A DNA stretch of 64,000 bases from Burkholderiales bacterium (GCA_016219375.1 JACRNC010000007.1:186001-250000); one strand, 5' to 3'; shown: positions 35,611 through 46,102, counted from the stretch's first letter. The notes: generated from the letters alone by a model not told the origin. Numbers and translations: made by a program.

Positions 35611-36546
35611 TCAACCCCGCGCATGCAGATATGGAAACGCCCGCCGGTGCAGCCAGCGGAAGCCCTGGTCCATCAGCAGCCCGATCAGCCCGATGAGCAC
35701 GATGCCGGCGAAGATGGTGTCGGTCTTGAGATAGCGCTGGGCCTTGAGGATGGAGTAGCCCAGGCCCGAGTTGGCCGCCACCAGCTCGGCCACCACCAGG
35801 TAGGTCCAGGCCCAGCCCATCGTGATGCGCAGCGTGTCCAGGATGGCCGGCTTGGCCGACTGCAGCAGCACCAGCTTGACGATCTCAGCGCGCGTGGCGC
35901 CCATCGTCTGCGCGGCCTCCACCTGGGCCAGCGGCACCAGGCGCACGTTCTCGGCCACCATCAGCACCATCTGGAAGAAGGTGCCGATCCAGATGATGGC
36001 GATCTTGGCGCTCTCGTCGATGCCCAGCCACAGCATCACCAGCGGGATGAAGGCCACCGCCGGCATGTAGCGGATGAAGTCGGTCAGCGGCTCCAGCAGC
36101 GCCTCCACCGGGCGGAAGGCGCCGATCAGCAGGCCCAGCGGCAGCGCGATGACGGCCGACAGCACGAAGCCGCCGAAGACCCGCCACACGCTGATCCAGG
36201 TGTCGCCCAGCAGGTCTTCCTCCATCGCCCAGTGGCCCAGGCGCTGCAGCACCTGCAGCGGCCCGGGCAGGAAGACCGGGTCCACCCAGCCGGATGAGGA
36301 CAGCGCGGCCCAGCCCAGCAGCGGCGTGATGAGGCCCAGGGCGGCAAAGCCCCAGTACTGGGCCCGGGTCAGCCGGCCGTTGACGGCCCAGATGCTGGGG
36401 CGGGCCGGGCGGCGCGGCGGCCGGGATGCGCGCTGCGCGGCGGGGGCCGGCTGCGCCGCATGAGCCGAGCCGCCAGCGGCCGGTGGCGGGGGCACGTGGC
36501 CCGGCGCACCGGCCGGGCCGGGCGAGATGGCGGGGGATGGGTTCAC
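35611..36546 (-). CDS. ABC transporter permease (guanidine uptake)
   Basis: The 311-residue BPD-type permease has a long proline/alanine-rich N-terminus (about 50 residues) and six helices. The EAA loop, EAAQTMGATRAEIVKLVLLQ, contacts the ATPase. It resembles SsuC/TauC/NrtB. The start is GTG at 36546 with GAGGAG nine bases upstream. It is the first gene after the riboswitch at 36617-36731. The receptor gene is in the second unit (26247-27320). Confidence 0.9.
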   Translation of the reverse strand: MNPSPAISPGPAGAPGHVPPPPAAGGSAHAAQPAPAAQRASRPPRRPARPSIWAVNGRLTRAQYWGFAALGLITPLLGWAALSSSGWVDPVFLPGPLQVLQRLGHWAMEEDLLGDTWISVWRVFGGFVLSAVIALPLGLLIGAFRPVEALLEPLTDFIRYMPAVAFIPLVMLWLGIDESAKIAIIWIGTFFQMVLMVAENVRLVPLAQVEAAQTMGATRAEIVKLVLLQSAKPAILDTLRITMGWAWTYLVVAELVAANSGLGYSILKAQRYLKTDTIFAGIVLIGLIGLLMDQGFRWLHRRAFPYLHARG

Positions 36547-36616
36547 GAAGCGGCTCCTCGCAAGGGACTCGGGCGCGAGAGACGGCGAGGCGCACGGCAG
36601 GCGCGGCTCGCTGCTG

Positions 36617-36731
36617 TCTCCCGGGCTTTTGTCCCTCCGTGGAGCCGGGGCCGGGGCGCATGCCCGGGCCTGCGGCCGGATGGCTCTTGGACCAGCCAGC
36701 CGGGGCAGCCGCCCCGGCCCGGAACCCTAGC
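36617..36731 (-). ncRNA. Guanidine-I (ykkC) riboswitch upstream of permease operon
   Basis: The minus strand has GCTAGGGTTCCGG, CTGGTCCAAGAGC, a long GC hairpin, and ACGGAGGGACAAAAGCCC then GGGAGA. All ykkC-I core blocks are present; the CAAGAG in place of CGAGAG is a small variation from the copy at 27378-27476. It controls the catabolic unit that ends with allophanate hydrolase at 27605. The leader from aptamer to GTG is about 70 nt and shows no T-run terminator. Confidence 0.93.
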
Positions 36732-36808
36732 CATCCTTCGCGTCAGCGAGGCCCGCAGCGGGCGCCGCCTCTCACGCGATCAAGCTACGCAACGTCTGTG
36801 CCAGTGGC

Positions 36809-37714
36809 TCAGAACAGGTAGCTCAGCGTGGCCACGAAGCGGTCGCCCTGGTCTACGCCGAAGCGGTTCTCGCCGCCGAAGATGGCCTGCGCACCCCAGA
36901 CGAAGCCGGTGGAGCCGATGGGCTGGCTCACGCCCAGGATCAGGTGGCGCCAGCCGCCGGAGCTGGGCCCCTTGCCGGCAAAGCAGCCGTTGACCACGAA
37001 CGCCTCGCCCGCGCCGCAGGCGGTGCCGGCGAGCGTGTCGGTCGTGCCCAGGTATTTGCCTTCCTTCTCGTAGGTGTAGTAGCCCAGGCTCGCCGTGAAG
37101 ATGAAGTCATACGGCAGCGGCTTGGTGAAGGTCAGCGCCCAGTAGGTGTCGCCGCGGTTGCCCCAGACCGTGTCGTTGAACAGCGTCTGGGCTGAGAGCG
37201 TCACCGGGCCCCAGGTGGCGGCCAGCTTGCTCTCCAGCGCATTGGCGGCCTCGCCGTTGATGTAGACGTAGCCGGTCGCGCCGACGTTGAACGTGAAGTC
37301 GCCCACGGCGAAGGTGTAGCCGCCGTAGAAGTCGTTCTCGATCGACTTGTCCTTCTGGAAGTCGGTGATGCCGCGGTCCTCGTAGGACTTGCCCAGCTGC
37401 TTGTACGAGTAGTTGATGGTCGAGCCGAAGTAGCCCAGGTAGAAGCCGCTCTCGTGCACCCAGTCCACGCCCCATTGCAGGGCAGGGCGGTTTGATTCCG
37501 GTGCGTCGGCGCCCTTGTTGCCCAGGGGGGCGCCATTGCCATAGGTGCTGGTCACGCCACGCAGGACGTAGCGCGACACCACGTCCACGTGTCCGGTGAG
37601 CGTGTAGGGCGGCTTGGCCGCGTCGGCGGCGGCGCTGTCCTGGGCCACCGCGGCCAGGGAGGCCAGTGAAGCCAGGGCCAGGCTGAGCGTGCGTGCGATC
37701 TCCGATCGGGTCAT
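36809..37714 (-). CDS. TorF family putative outer-membrane porin
   Basis: The 301-residue beta-barrel protein has a signal peptide (LSLALASLASLAAVAQ), GHVDVVSRYVLRGVTSTYGN near the mature start, alternating amphipathic strands such as FYLGYFGSTINYSY, and a terminal aromatic strand (RFVATLSYLF) for BAM recognition. TorF/TIGR02001 family porins are outer-membrane channels of unknown specificity. It lies directly upstream of the guanidine operon but is separated by the riboswitch, so joint control is not implied. The ATG at 37714 gives a proper signal peptide. Confidence 0.85.
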   Translation of the reverse strand: MTRSEIARTLSLALASLASLAAVAQDSAAADAAKPPYTLTGHVDVVSRYVLRGVTSTYGNGAPLGNKGADAPESNRPALQWGVDWVHESGFYLGYFGSTINYSYKQLGKSYEDRGITDFQKDKSIENDFYGGYTFAVGDFTFNVGATGYVYINGEAANALESKLAATWGPVTLSAQTLFNDTVWGNRGDTYWALTFTKPLPYDFIFTASLGYYTYEKEGKYLGTTDTLAGTACGAGEAFVVNGCFAGKGPSSGGWRHLILGVSQPIGSTGFVWGAQAIFGGENRFGVDQGDRFVATLSYLF

Positions 37715-38102
37715 GGGAACCACTCCAGTGTTGATGGGGGAGTGGACATGCGCGATCCGGCAGATTGCATGAAGCATGCCGGTGGGGTGGCTGCAAGGCG
37801 CCCGCCGCCCGCCGCACGTGAGCGAGCGCGGCCCGCGCCTGGGGCGGGGCGTGGCGAGCCGCGGTCAGGCCTTCAGCTGCGAAGGCGGCCGGCGCCCGCT
37901 GCGGGCGTGCAGGCCGTCCAGTGACGCAGCCAGCAGCGCGCGGGCCAGGCGGGCGAGCAGCGCCCACGCGGGGCGCGAGGCCGCGGGCCGACTCGGTGCA
38001 GTGGCCGCACGGGCATGGTGCGCGGGATGGTCCATGCGCCCGACGTTCGCAAGGACCGCGCCGGCTGCCGCACGCGCGGCTGGGCAGGGGGCCGGTGAGC
38101 GC
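37715..38102. other. 388-bp gap between tesB and the porin gene
   Basis: No strong gene. It contains the weak small frame noted at 37865-38035 and the upstream region of the porin gene. No terminator or clear promoter is visible. Confidence 0.5.
37865..38035 (-). CDS. Possible 56-residue basic small protein
   Basis: An ATG at 38035 opens 56 codons: MDHPAHHARAATAPSRPAAS, then an amphipathic LLARLARALLAASLDGLH, ending in a basic tail. It fills an otherwise empty gap on the same strand as its neighbours. Composition is what GC-rich noise also gives, so this is tentative. Confidence 0.2.
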   Translation of the reverse strand: MDHPAHHARAATAPSRPAASRPAWALLARLARALLAASLDGLHARSGRRPPSQLKA

Positions 38103-39065
38103 TCAGCCCCCCGGCTTCTTCAGCCAGGGCCGGATCATCCCCTCCTGCGCCACCGAGGCCACCAGCCGGCCGTCGCGGCTGTAGAAGCGGCCCAGGGCCA
38201 GGCCGCGCGCGCCGCCGGCGGTGGGCGACTCGACCTGGTAGAGCAGCCAGTCGTCCAGGCGGAAGTCGCGGTGGAACCACATCGCATGGTCCAGGCTCGC
38301 CATGCGCACGTCGCCGCGAAAGTGGGTCAGCCCGTGCGGCTCGTTGGCCACGGTCAGCAGCTCATGGTCGGAGCCGTAGGCCAGCAGCGCCTGGTGCAGC
38401 GCGGGGTCGTCCGGCAGCGGGCCGCGGGCGCGCACCCAGGTGGACGTGGCGCCTTCGCGCGGCTGCGGGTCGAGCAGGTCGCGCGGCGCCACGCGGCGGA
38501 ACTCCAGCCCCAGCGGCGCCAGGCGCTTGTCGTGGAAGAAGGGCGGCAGCTTCTCGCGCACGGCGTGCCGCGCGATGCGCTCATCGGCCAGCCCCTCGGG
38601 GCCCGGCACATCGGGCATGGCGGTCTGGTGGCTGAAGCCCTCGTCGCGCGTCTGAAAGGACGCCAGCAGCTCGAAGATCGTCTTGCCCTCCTGCAGCGCC
38701 ACCACGCGGCGCATGCTGAAGCTGCGGCCGTCGCGCACGCGCTCCACCTCGTACGTCACCGGCGCATGCTCGCCGGGCAGCAGGAAGTAGGCATGCAGCG
38801 AATGGGCGATGCGGTCCTCGGGCGCGGTGCGCCAGGCGGCCATCAGCGCCTGGCCCAGCACCTGCCCGCCAAAGACGGCCATCGTGCCGATGTTGTCGCT
38901 CTGCGCCACGAAGCGGTCGGCGCCTGCGGGCTGGAGCTGCATCAAGGCGACGACGCGGCGCGCCTCCTCGGCATCGTTGGGCTCGCCCAGGTCCGGGGCA
39001 GGGTGCGGGGCGGCAGGGTCGGTGGTCGGGGCGGCCGTGGGGTCTGTGTACTGCGGTTCGTTCAT
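38103..39065 (-). CDS. tesB: Acyl-CoA thioesterase II
   Basis: The 320-residue double hot-dog enzyme hydrolyses acyl-CoA to free acid and CoA. FGGQVLGQALMAAWRT, LHAYFLLPG and VRDGRSFSMRRV are N-terminal hot-dog motifs; ASLDHAMWFHRDFRLDDWLLY contains the catalytic Asp, and SRDGRLVASVAQEGMIR closes the C-terminal repeat. A 40-residue Pro/Ala-rich N-terminal extension precedes the usual start. It is a single gene, divergent from groESL. Confidence 0.93.
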   Translation of the reverse strand: MNEPQYTDPTAAPTTDPAAPHPAPDLGEPNDAEEARRVVALMQLQPAGADRFVAQSDNIGTMAVFGGQVLGQALMAAWRTAPEDRIAHSLHAYFLLPGEHAPVTYEVERVRDGRSFSMRRVVALQEGKTIFELLASFQTRDEGFSHQTAMPDVPGPEGLADERIARHAVREKLPPFFHDKRLAPLGLEFRRVAPRDLLDPQPREGATSTWVRARGPLPDDPALHQALLAYGSDHELLTVANEPHGLTHFRGDVRMASLDHAMWFHRDFRLDDWLLYQVESPTAGGARGLALGRFYSRDGRLVASVAQEGMIRPWLKKPGG

Positions 39066-39247
39066 GGCGACCGATCATCGGGCAAAAGGAGCGCCGACAG
39101 GGCTGGTGGGACGCCGGCCCAATCCAGGCCCGGCAGGCCCGGCGGACCCGGCTGGCCCCGTTCAGTGGCCCGGTTTTGGCTGGCCGGGTCCGGGATTTGC
39201 CCGCCCGCTCCCCCGGCCGGCGCGCGCCGCGCCGGTGGAGAAGCCTC

Positions 39248-39275
39248 TTGAAACGTCACGGCCCGTCCCTATAAT
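39248..39275 (+). promoter_or_regulatory. Sigma-70 promoter of groESL
   Basis: TTGAAA (39248-39253) and TATAAT (39270-39275) are separated by 16 bp. The -10 is a perfect consensus, and the CIRCE operator begins eight bases after it. CTTGAAA also partly matches a heat-shock sigma-32 -35 box. Confidence 0.85.
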
Positions 39276-39283
39276 TCCGGCCA

Positions 39284-39310
39284 TTAGCACTCAGCCCAGG
39301 CGAGTGCTAA
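39284..39310 (+). promoter_or_regulatory. CIRCE operator (HrcA binding site)
   Basis: TTAGCACTC, nine bases, GAGTGCTAA: a perfect CIRCE element. HrcA bound here would cover the transcription start and repress groESL until heat stress. hrcA is not in this window. Confidence 0.97.
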
Positions 39311-39403
39311 CAACGTTTCAAGGCCGGTTGTCCCCTCTCCTTCCCCCGGGGCGGCCGGCTCCTTCCCTCCCACGTCAACCCCCTCCGACCTACAGGAGCC
39401 GTC

Positions 39404-39694
39404 ATGAAACTGCGTCCCTTGCATGATCGCGTGATCGTCAAGCGCCTCGAAAACGAGACCAAGACCGCCTCGGGCATCGTCATCCCCGACAACGCCGCCG
39501 AGAAGCCCGACCAGGGCGAAGTCCTCGCCGTGGGCCCGGGCAAGCGCAACGACAAGGGTGATTTCGTCGCCCTGAACGTCAAGGTCGGCGACCGCGTCCT
39601 GTTCGGCAAGTACAGCGGCCAGACCGTCAAGGTCGACGGCGACGAGCTGCTGGTGATGCGCGAAGAAGACCTCTTCGCCGTTGTCGAGAAGTAA
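39404..39694 (+). CDS. groES: Co-chaperonin GroES
   Basis: The 96-residue heptameric lid of GroEL starts [16 protein letters not shown], with the mobile loop [18 protein letters not shown] and the roof region typical of the family. The ribosome site is CAGGAG. Expression is expected from the promoter and CIRCE just upstream. It is cotranscribed with groEL 184 bp downstream, a wider gap than usual. Confidence 0.98.
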   Translation: MKLRPLHDRVIVKRLENETKTASGIVIPDNAAEKPDQGEVLAVGPGKRNDKGDFVALNVKVGDRVLFGKYSGQTVKVDGDELLVMREEDLFAVVEK

Positions 39695-39742
39695 GGCTAC
39701 TGCGCGGATGCCATGCGTCGTTGGGCGGTGCTCGGGATCCTC

Positions 39743-39759
39743 ACGTAGCGCTGCTACGT
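39743..39759. repeat. Short palindrome in the groES-groEL gap, REP-like
   Basis: ACGTAGC-GCT-GCTACGT is a perfect 7-bp hairpin within a 184-bp spacer whose flanks (GCTCGGGATCCTC and TTCCGGTCCCTGCGCTCC) resemble intergenic repeats common in Burkholderiales. It may set the groES:groEL ratio or stabilise the mRNA. Confidence 0.5.
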
Positions 39760-39863
39760 TCCGGTCCCTGCGCTCCGTCCGCCTAGCCTGGCACCCGCTC
39801 GCGACGCCTTCCTTCCCGACAAGCTCTCGCGCAACGAAGGTGTCCGCTTCCTCTACCCACTGA

Positions 39864-41522
<1,659 letters not shown>

Positions 41523-41531
41523 GTCCGGCCG

Positions 41532-41616
41532 ACGGCCCCGCCTGCGCGGGGCCGTGCCATCCGGCCAAACACCGGAGCCTGCAAGGGCCGCGAGCGATCG
41601 CGGCCCTTTTCTTTTT
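41532..41616 (+). terminator. Tandem hairpins and intrinsic terminator after groEL
   Basis: The first hairpin is ACGGCCCCGC (41532-41541) with GCGGGGCCGT (41546-41555). The second is AAGGGCCGCGA (41583-41593), a GCGA tetraloop, TCGCGGCCCTT, then TTCTTTTT through 41616. The second is a textbook rho-independent terminator. Confidence 0.92.
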
Positions 41617-41659
41617 CCCCAGCGCTACATTGGCCGCTTCCTCAGGCAGTACCCCCGGC

Positions 41660-44200
41660 ATGCTCGTCTCCCAGCCCCTGCAACGCTTCATCGATGGCCT
41701 GCTCGACGAGCTGGCCCCGGCCCTGCGCGAAGTCGCCGAGGCCGCGCACGAGGCGCTGCGCACCGCCGGCCATCCGGCCTGCTCCAACCTGCCGCGCGAG
41801 GCCGTGGGCGAGGCCGCCGAGCTCTTCGCCCACCGTCGCCTGCAATGGGTGCAGGCCATGCAGCAGGCGCTGCGCTTCGAGGCGCGGCATGCGGCCATCG
41901 ACGCTGGCGGACAGATCGCGGCCGACGCCGGCGAGCCCACCGCGCCGATGGATGAATGGAGCCTGGTGGACGAGGACCAGGCCGAGGCCGACATCGAGGC
42001 CCTGCGCACCGTGCAGCTGCTGCGCAACGAGGCCGAGGGCGAGCTGCGCGAGCTGCAGGCGCTGCTCTCTTCGCTGCGCGGCTTCACCGAGATCCATCCC
42101 CAGGCCAACCCGGTCAGCGCCGAGGCCGTGTCCCAGGCGCTGTGGACGGCGGTGGAGGGCTGCGGCCTGCACGGTGCCGCGCGGCTGGCCGCGGTGCGCG
42201 CGCTGGCGCCGCGCCTGGCCATCGAGATGAAGGCCGCCTGGGCGAGGGCCGTGCAGGCCCTGCTGCGCCGCGGCGTGGAGCCAGCGGCCTACCGCGCGGT
42301 GGCCACGCCGTCGGCCCGGCGCGAAGACCCGCCGCAGACCGGCTTCGATCTCACCCGGCCCGGCGCGCTGGAGCAGCTGATGGCGGCGCACTGGTCGCAT
42401 CGCCACGGCAACGACGCGCAGGGCGGCGCGGCTGCGGGCCGCCCCACGCACGGCGCCGGGGCGGGGGCGGTGCCCTCCGTCCTCGGCCTGATCCGCTCGG
42501 CCCAGGCCCAGGCCCGGCTGGAGGCGGCGCTGGATGCGCTGCAGCCGGCATCGGGCAACCTGGTGCGGCTGCACGAGTCGGCGCTGATGGCCGCCGCGCG
42601 CGACGACCGCGACCGCGAGGTGATGGCGCTGATCGGCCGGCTCTTCGACCACCTGCTCGACGACCCGCACCTGCTGCCGCCCGTGCAGGCCCTGGTGGCC
42701 CGGCTGCAGCCGGCGGTGCTGCGTGCGGCTCTGGACGACCACGGCCTGGTGGACGACCCGCAGCATCCCCTGTGGCAGCTGCTCGATGCCCTGGGTGCCC
42801 ACGCCGCCGGCTGGGCCGACCTGGGCGCCGCGGGTGCCGCCCAGGCGCTGCACTTCGTCGCCGCTGCGGAGACCGCACTGCAGCCGCTGTGGCCGCGGGG
42901 CGGCCGGGCCGCGGCCCCGGGCGAGCCCGGGGCCGGGCAGGCGCTGCTCGACGTGGCCCGACAGGCCGATGCGCATGCCGCGCAAGAAGCGGCCCGACCG
43001 GGCGCCGACTCCGCTGCCCCGAGCGGCGCTCAAGGTGGCACGCCAGGCGGCGATCAAGGCGGCAGTCACCCGCTGGACCAGGCGCCCGACCGCCCTGCGC
43101 ATCAGCCGGTGCATCAACCGGTGCATCAACCGGTGCATCAACCGGTGCATCAACCGGTGCATCAACCGGTGCACCAGGCCGCCGAACAGGCCCTGGCCGC
43201 GCTGCAGGCCTTGATCGCACAGGAGCATGCCGCTGTCGTGCGTGCGGCAGCGCCGGTGATCGAGCGCCTGCAGCGTGCTGCCGAGCGCGACCTGGCCGTC
43301 AAGCTGCTGCGCCAGCGCGTGTCGCTGCACGAGGCCGGCCACGGCCGGCTGGAGCCCACGCTGCGCGCCTTCTTCAGCGGCCTGTGGCTGCGCGTGGTCG
43401 CCGCCGCCGCGCTGCTGGGCGGCGAGGCTGCGGCCGAGCCCTGGCTGGAAGTGGCCGACGAGCTGCTGCACAGCCTGCGCCCGCCGGCCCACGGCCTGGA
43501 GCGCCGCCAGCGCCTGCAGCGGCTGCCCGGCCTGCTGCAGCGCCTGCAGGCCGGCCTGGACAGCATCGACGCGCCCCCCGGCGCGCGCCAGGCCGTGCTG
43601 GATGCGCTGATGGCCCGCCACACTGAGCTGCTGCGCGACACCGACCGCACCGCCGATGCGGCCGGTGCCGCAGCCGGCCCGGCCGGCGGCGACAGCGTCG
43701 GGCCGCAGCCCGCCGCGCTGGACTGGGCCCCCACCGACCCGGCCGCCTGGTCGGCCCGCCGCGGCGACACGGTGATCGACGAGGCCGCCCTGGACACCGT
43801 GCCGGCCGAGCTGCTGTCCGCCCTGCCTGGCGCGGCACTCATGCCCGGCGACCGCAGCGGCTCCGCCGCGGGCGACACATCGACCCAGCCCGGCCCGCAG
43901 CCCGACCTGGCCCAGCTGCCACCGGGCACCTGGCTGCGCCTGCACCTGCGCGGCGACTGGCGGGTGCTGCGGCTGCTGTGGCGCGATGCGAGCGGGCAGC
44001 AACTGGTGCTCGGGCCCGGGCTGGCTGCCGCGCCCGCCGGCGCGCCGGTGCAGCCCGCATCGGCGCTGACGGCGCGCGCGCTGCAGCGCTTGGCCGGCGC
44101 CGGCCTGGCCGGGCCGCTGGAGCGTCGCCGCCTGCTGGAGCGCGCGGTGGACGCCGTGCTGGCCGAGATGGCCCAGGGCGGCTGCGGCCCGCTGCGCTGA
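41660..44200 (+). CDS. DUF1631 family protein with QPVH repeats
   Basis: The 846-residue predicted cytoplasmic protein matches DUF1631: SLVDEDQAEADIEALRTVQ near residue 100, long helical regions, and a C-terminal segment LPPGTWLRLHLRGDWRVLRLLW found in that family. Function of the family is unknown; members are common in beta- and gammaproteobacteria. A linker at about residues 480-505 has six HQPV units (DNA repeat at 43100-43171). The ATG at 41660 is preferred; a longer frame overlaps groEL. It is isolated, after the groEL terminator. Confidence 0.8.
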   Translation: MLVSQPLQRFIDGLLDELAPALREVAEAAHEALRTAGHPACSNLPREAVGEAAELFAHRRLQWVQAMQQALRFEARHAAIDAGGQIAADAGEPTAPMDEWSLVDEDQAEADIEALRTVQLLRNEAEGELRELQALLSSLRGFTEIHPQANPVSAEAVSQALWTAVEGCGLHGAARLAAVRALAPRLAIEMKAAWARAVQALLRRGVEPAAYRAVATPSARREDPPQTGFDLTRPGALEQLMAAHWSHRHGNDAQGGAAAGRPTHGAGAGAVPSVLGLIRSAQAQARLEAALDALQPASGNLVRLHESALMAAARDDRDREVMALIGRLFDHLLDDPHLLPPVQALVARLQPAVLRAALDDHGLVDDPQHPLWQLLDALGAHAAGWADLGAAGAAQALHFVAAAETALQPLWPRGGRAAAPGEPGAGQALLDVARQADAHAAQEAARPGADSAAPSGAQGGTPGGDQGGSHPLDQAPDRPAHQPVHQPVHQPVHQPVHQPVHQPVHQAAEQALAALQALIAQEHAAVVRAAAPVIERLQRAAERDLAVKLLRQRVSLHEAGHGRLEPTLRAFFSGLWLRVVAAAALLGGEAAAEPWLEVADELLHSLRPPAHGLERRQRLQRLPGLLQRLQAGLDSIDAPPGARQAVLDALMARHTELLRDTDRTADAAGAAAGPAGGDSVGPQPAALDWAPTDPAAWSARRGDTVIDEAALDTVPAELLSALPGAALMPGDRSGSAAGDTSTQPGPQPDLAQLPPGTWLRLHLRGDWRVLRLLWRDASGQQLVLGPGLAAAPAGAPVQPASALTARALQRLAGAGLAGPLERRRLLERAVDAVLAEMAQGGCGPLR
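43100..43171 (+). repeat. Six tandem 12-bp units coding His-Gln-Pro-Val
   Basis: CATCARCCGGTG is repeated six times, the first with G and the rest with A at the variable base. The near-identical DNA suggests recent slippage expansion inside the DUF1631 linker. Unit changes keep the frame. Confidence 0.93.
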
Positions 44201-44363
44201 AGTCGCCCGCACGTCGGGCCCGTGCAAGCCGCCCCGACCCCTGCCGCTGCGCCGTTGGCGGCTGCTGTGGCTTGCTGCAACCACCTCTGGCCCGCCGTGG
44301 CCGTCACACCCCACTCAATAGAATCGCGCGCCGCTTGCTGAGCAGGCGGCCGATGCTCTTCTC

Positions 44364-44948
44364 ATGGAACCCTTCCTCATCTCCACCGGCGTCGTCGCCC
44401 TCGCTGAAATGGGCGACAAGACGCAGCTGCTCGCCTTCATGCTGGCCGCGCGCTTTCGCCGCCCGCTGCCCATCGTCTGGGGCATCCTGGCCGCCACGCT
44501 GCTCAACCATGCCTGTGCGGGCGCCGTGGGCGCCTGGCTCACCTCGGTGATCGGCCCCGGCGTGCTGCGCTGGGTGCTGGGCCTGTCCTTCCTGGCGATG
44601 GCCGCCTGGGTGCTGGTGCCCGACAAGCTCGATGAAGACGAGGCCGAGGTGGGCCGCAAGGGCCGCGGCGGCGTCTTCCTGACCACGGTGGTCGCCTTCT
44701 TCCTGGCCGAGATGGGCGACAAGACGCAGATCGCCACCGTGGCGCTGGCGGCCAAGTTCGCCGCTTTCTGGCCGGTAGTGGCCGGCACCACGCTGGGCAT
44801 GATGCTGGCCAACGTGCCGGCCGTGTACCTGGGCGGCAGCGTCGCCCACCGCCTGCCCATCCGCCTCATCCACGGCATCGTCGCGGTGATCTTCGCGGCC
44901 CTGGGCGTGGCCACGCTGCTGGGCGTGGGCGAGCGCTGGGGGTTCTAA
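44364..44948 (+). CDS. GDT1/TMEM165 family transporter, likely Mn2+ exporter
   Basis: The 194-residue inner-membrane protein has six helices with the two diagnostic ExGDK(T) motifs, AEMGDKTQ at about residues 14-21 and again near 117. This UPF0016 family moves Mn2+ or Ca2+ out of the cytoplasm (MneA type). No yybP-ykoY manganese riboswitch is recognisable in the 163-bp upstream region. Confidence 0.9.
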   Translation: MEPFLISTGVVALAEMGDKTQLLAFMLAARFRRPLPIVWGILAATLLNHACAGAVGAWLTSVIGPGVLRWVLGLSFLAMAAWVLVPDKLDEDEAEVGRKGRGGVFLTTVVAFFLAEMGDKTQIATVALAAKFAAFWPVVAGTTLGMMLANVPAVYLGGSVAHRLPIRLIHGIVAVIFAALGVATLLGVGERWGF

Positions 44949-45017
44949 GGCCAACGCCGCCGCGGGCTCGACGACCGGCCCGGGCCTGCCGAGGCCATCG
45001 CCCCCGCGTGAGCGTGT

Positions 45018-45824
45018 TCAGGCGCTGACGATCCAGCCCTCCAGCCGGTCCACATCGGCCGGCAGGCCCCAGCCCGGCTGCTGCGCGGCCCAGGCGGCCT
45101 GCACCAGGCACAGCACCGCGTCCAGCCGGTCGCCGCTGGCGTCCGCAATCAGCGACTCGCGCAGCGCCGAGCGCGCCTGCAGCCGCAGGCCCAGCCGGGT
45201 GCGGCCCTGCTCCAGCGCATCGACCAGGTCCTTGCGGGCGATCAGCCGTTCGGGCGTCTGCCGCGCGCGGTCGTCGGCCTTGTATGAGCGCTTGCCGATC
45301 AGCTCGCGCGCCAGCAGGCCGGGATAGGCCTCCAGCGCCACGCGGCTGGCATCGCCGTCGTGCACCGGGGGCAGGTGCGCACCGGCTGCCAGCAGCCGCG
45401 GCACCGCCGCGTGCAGCATGAAGGCCACCGGCGGATTCACCCACTTCATCGACGGGCTGGAGCCGGCCGGCGCGTCGCAGGCGCGGTGGGCGAACTTGGC
45501 CCCCACCGGTCGCGCGGCGCAGAAGGCGGCAAAGGTCTCGCGGATCTGCGCCCGCGTCAGGCCGGCGTAGTGCCGAATCAAGGCCGCCCACCCGGTCGGC
45601 CAGCCCAGCTGCTCCACCAGCTCGCGCGGCAGCCCGAAGGGCAGGTCGAAGCCGCCCACCCACGGCCCGGGCTCGCGCAGCAGGGCGTCGAAGTCGCTGA
45701 GACTGGGCAGCGCATCGACGGCCTCCAGCCGCACCCGCACCCCGTCGCAATGGCCGCGCGCCACGGTGATGGGCTTGCGGCGGGTGGGCGCGCAGGTGAA
45801 GTCGATGCCGAGCAGGAGGGTCAT
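45018..45824 (-). CDS. DUF429 domain protein
   Basis: The 268-residue protein begins LLLGIDFTCAPTRRKPITVA, the typical DUF429 start, an RNase H-like fold suggested to be a nuclease. WVGGFDLPFGLP and DASGDRLDAVLCLVQAAW contain the conserved acidic positions. The ATG at 45824 is chosen because it directly precedes the conserved strand, with GGAG upstream. No operon partners. The activity is not established. Confidence 0.8.
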   Translation of the reverse strand: MTLLLGIDFTCAPTRRKPITVARGHCDGVRVRLEAVDALPSLSDFDALLREPGPWVGGFDLPFGLPRELVEQLGWPTGWAALIRHYAGLTRAQIRETFAAFCAARPVGAKFAHRACDAPAGSSPSMKWVNPPVAFMLHAAVPRLLAAGAHLPPVHDGDASRVALEAYPGLLARELIGKRSYKADDRARQTPERLIARKDLVDALEQGRTRLGLRLQARSALRESLIADASGDRLDAVLCLVQAAWAAQQPGWGLPADVDRLEGWIVSA

Positions 45825-45898
45825 TGCGGGATTGTCGCGAGGCCGCTGGGAGATCAGCATCGTCTCGGTCAGCAGCAGAGGAGCGAAGGAGTCCGCCT

Positions 45899-45985
45899 AT
45901 GAACACCATGAGCTATCGGGGCTGCACCGCCCGGGTCGCTATCTGCAGGAGCGGGCCGACGGCCGCCCGGCGACGCCCCCGGTGA
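45899..45985 (+). pseudogene. Probable remnant of a HicB-type antitoxin gene
   Basis: A strong GAAGGAG ribosome site precedes an ATG whose first 13 codons read MNTMSYRGCTARV, matching the start of HicB antitoxins. Homology then ends and the frame stops at 45985 after 28 codons. A neighbouring frame continues RYLQERADGRPATPP to 46005. It looks like a degraded end of a HicAB module; no hicA is seen. Confidence 0.4.
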
Positions 45986-46102
45986 GCAGCAAGCCGGTCC
46001 GCTGATCGGTGTGCGCGCGGATCGCGGGCGGCCCCATCTTGCGGGCACCCCACCCTGCCCGGCGTGGCGCCACGGCAGCCCGCCGCGCGAGACAATCCCG
46101 CC

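Noticed and set aside
44201-44363. Manganese (yybP-ykoY) riboswitch ahead of the GDT1 transporter
   Set aside because: The conserved core blocks of that riboswitch are not present.
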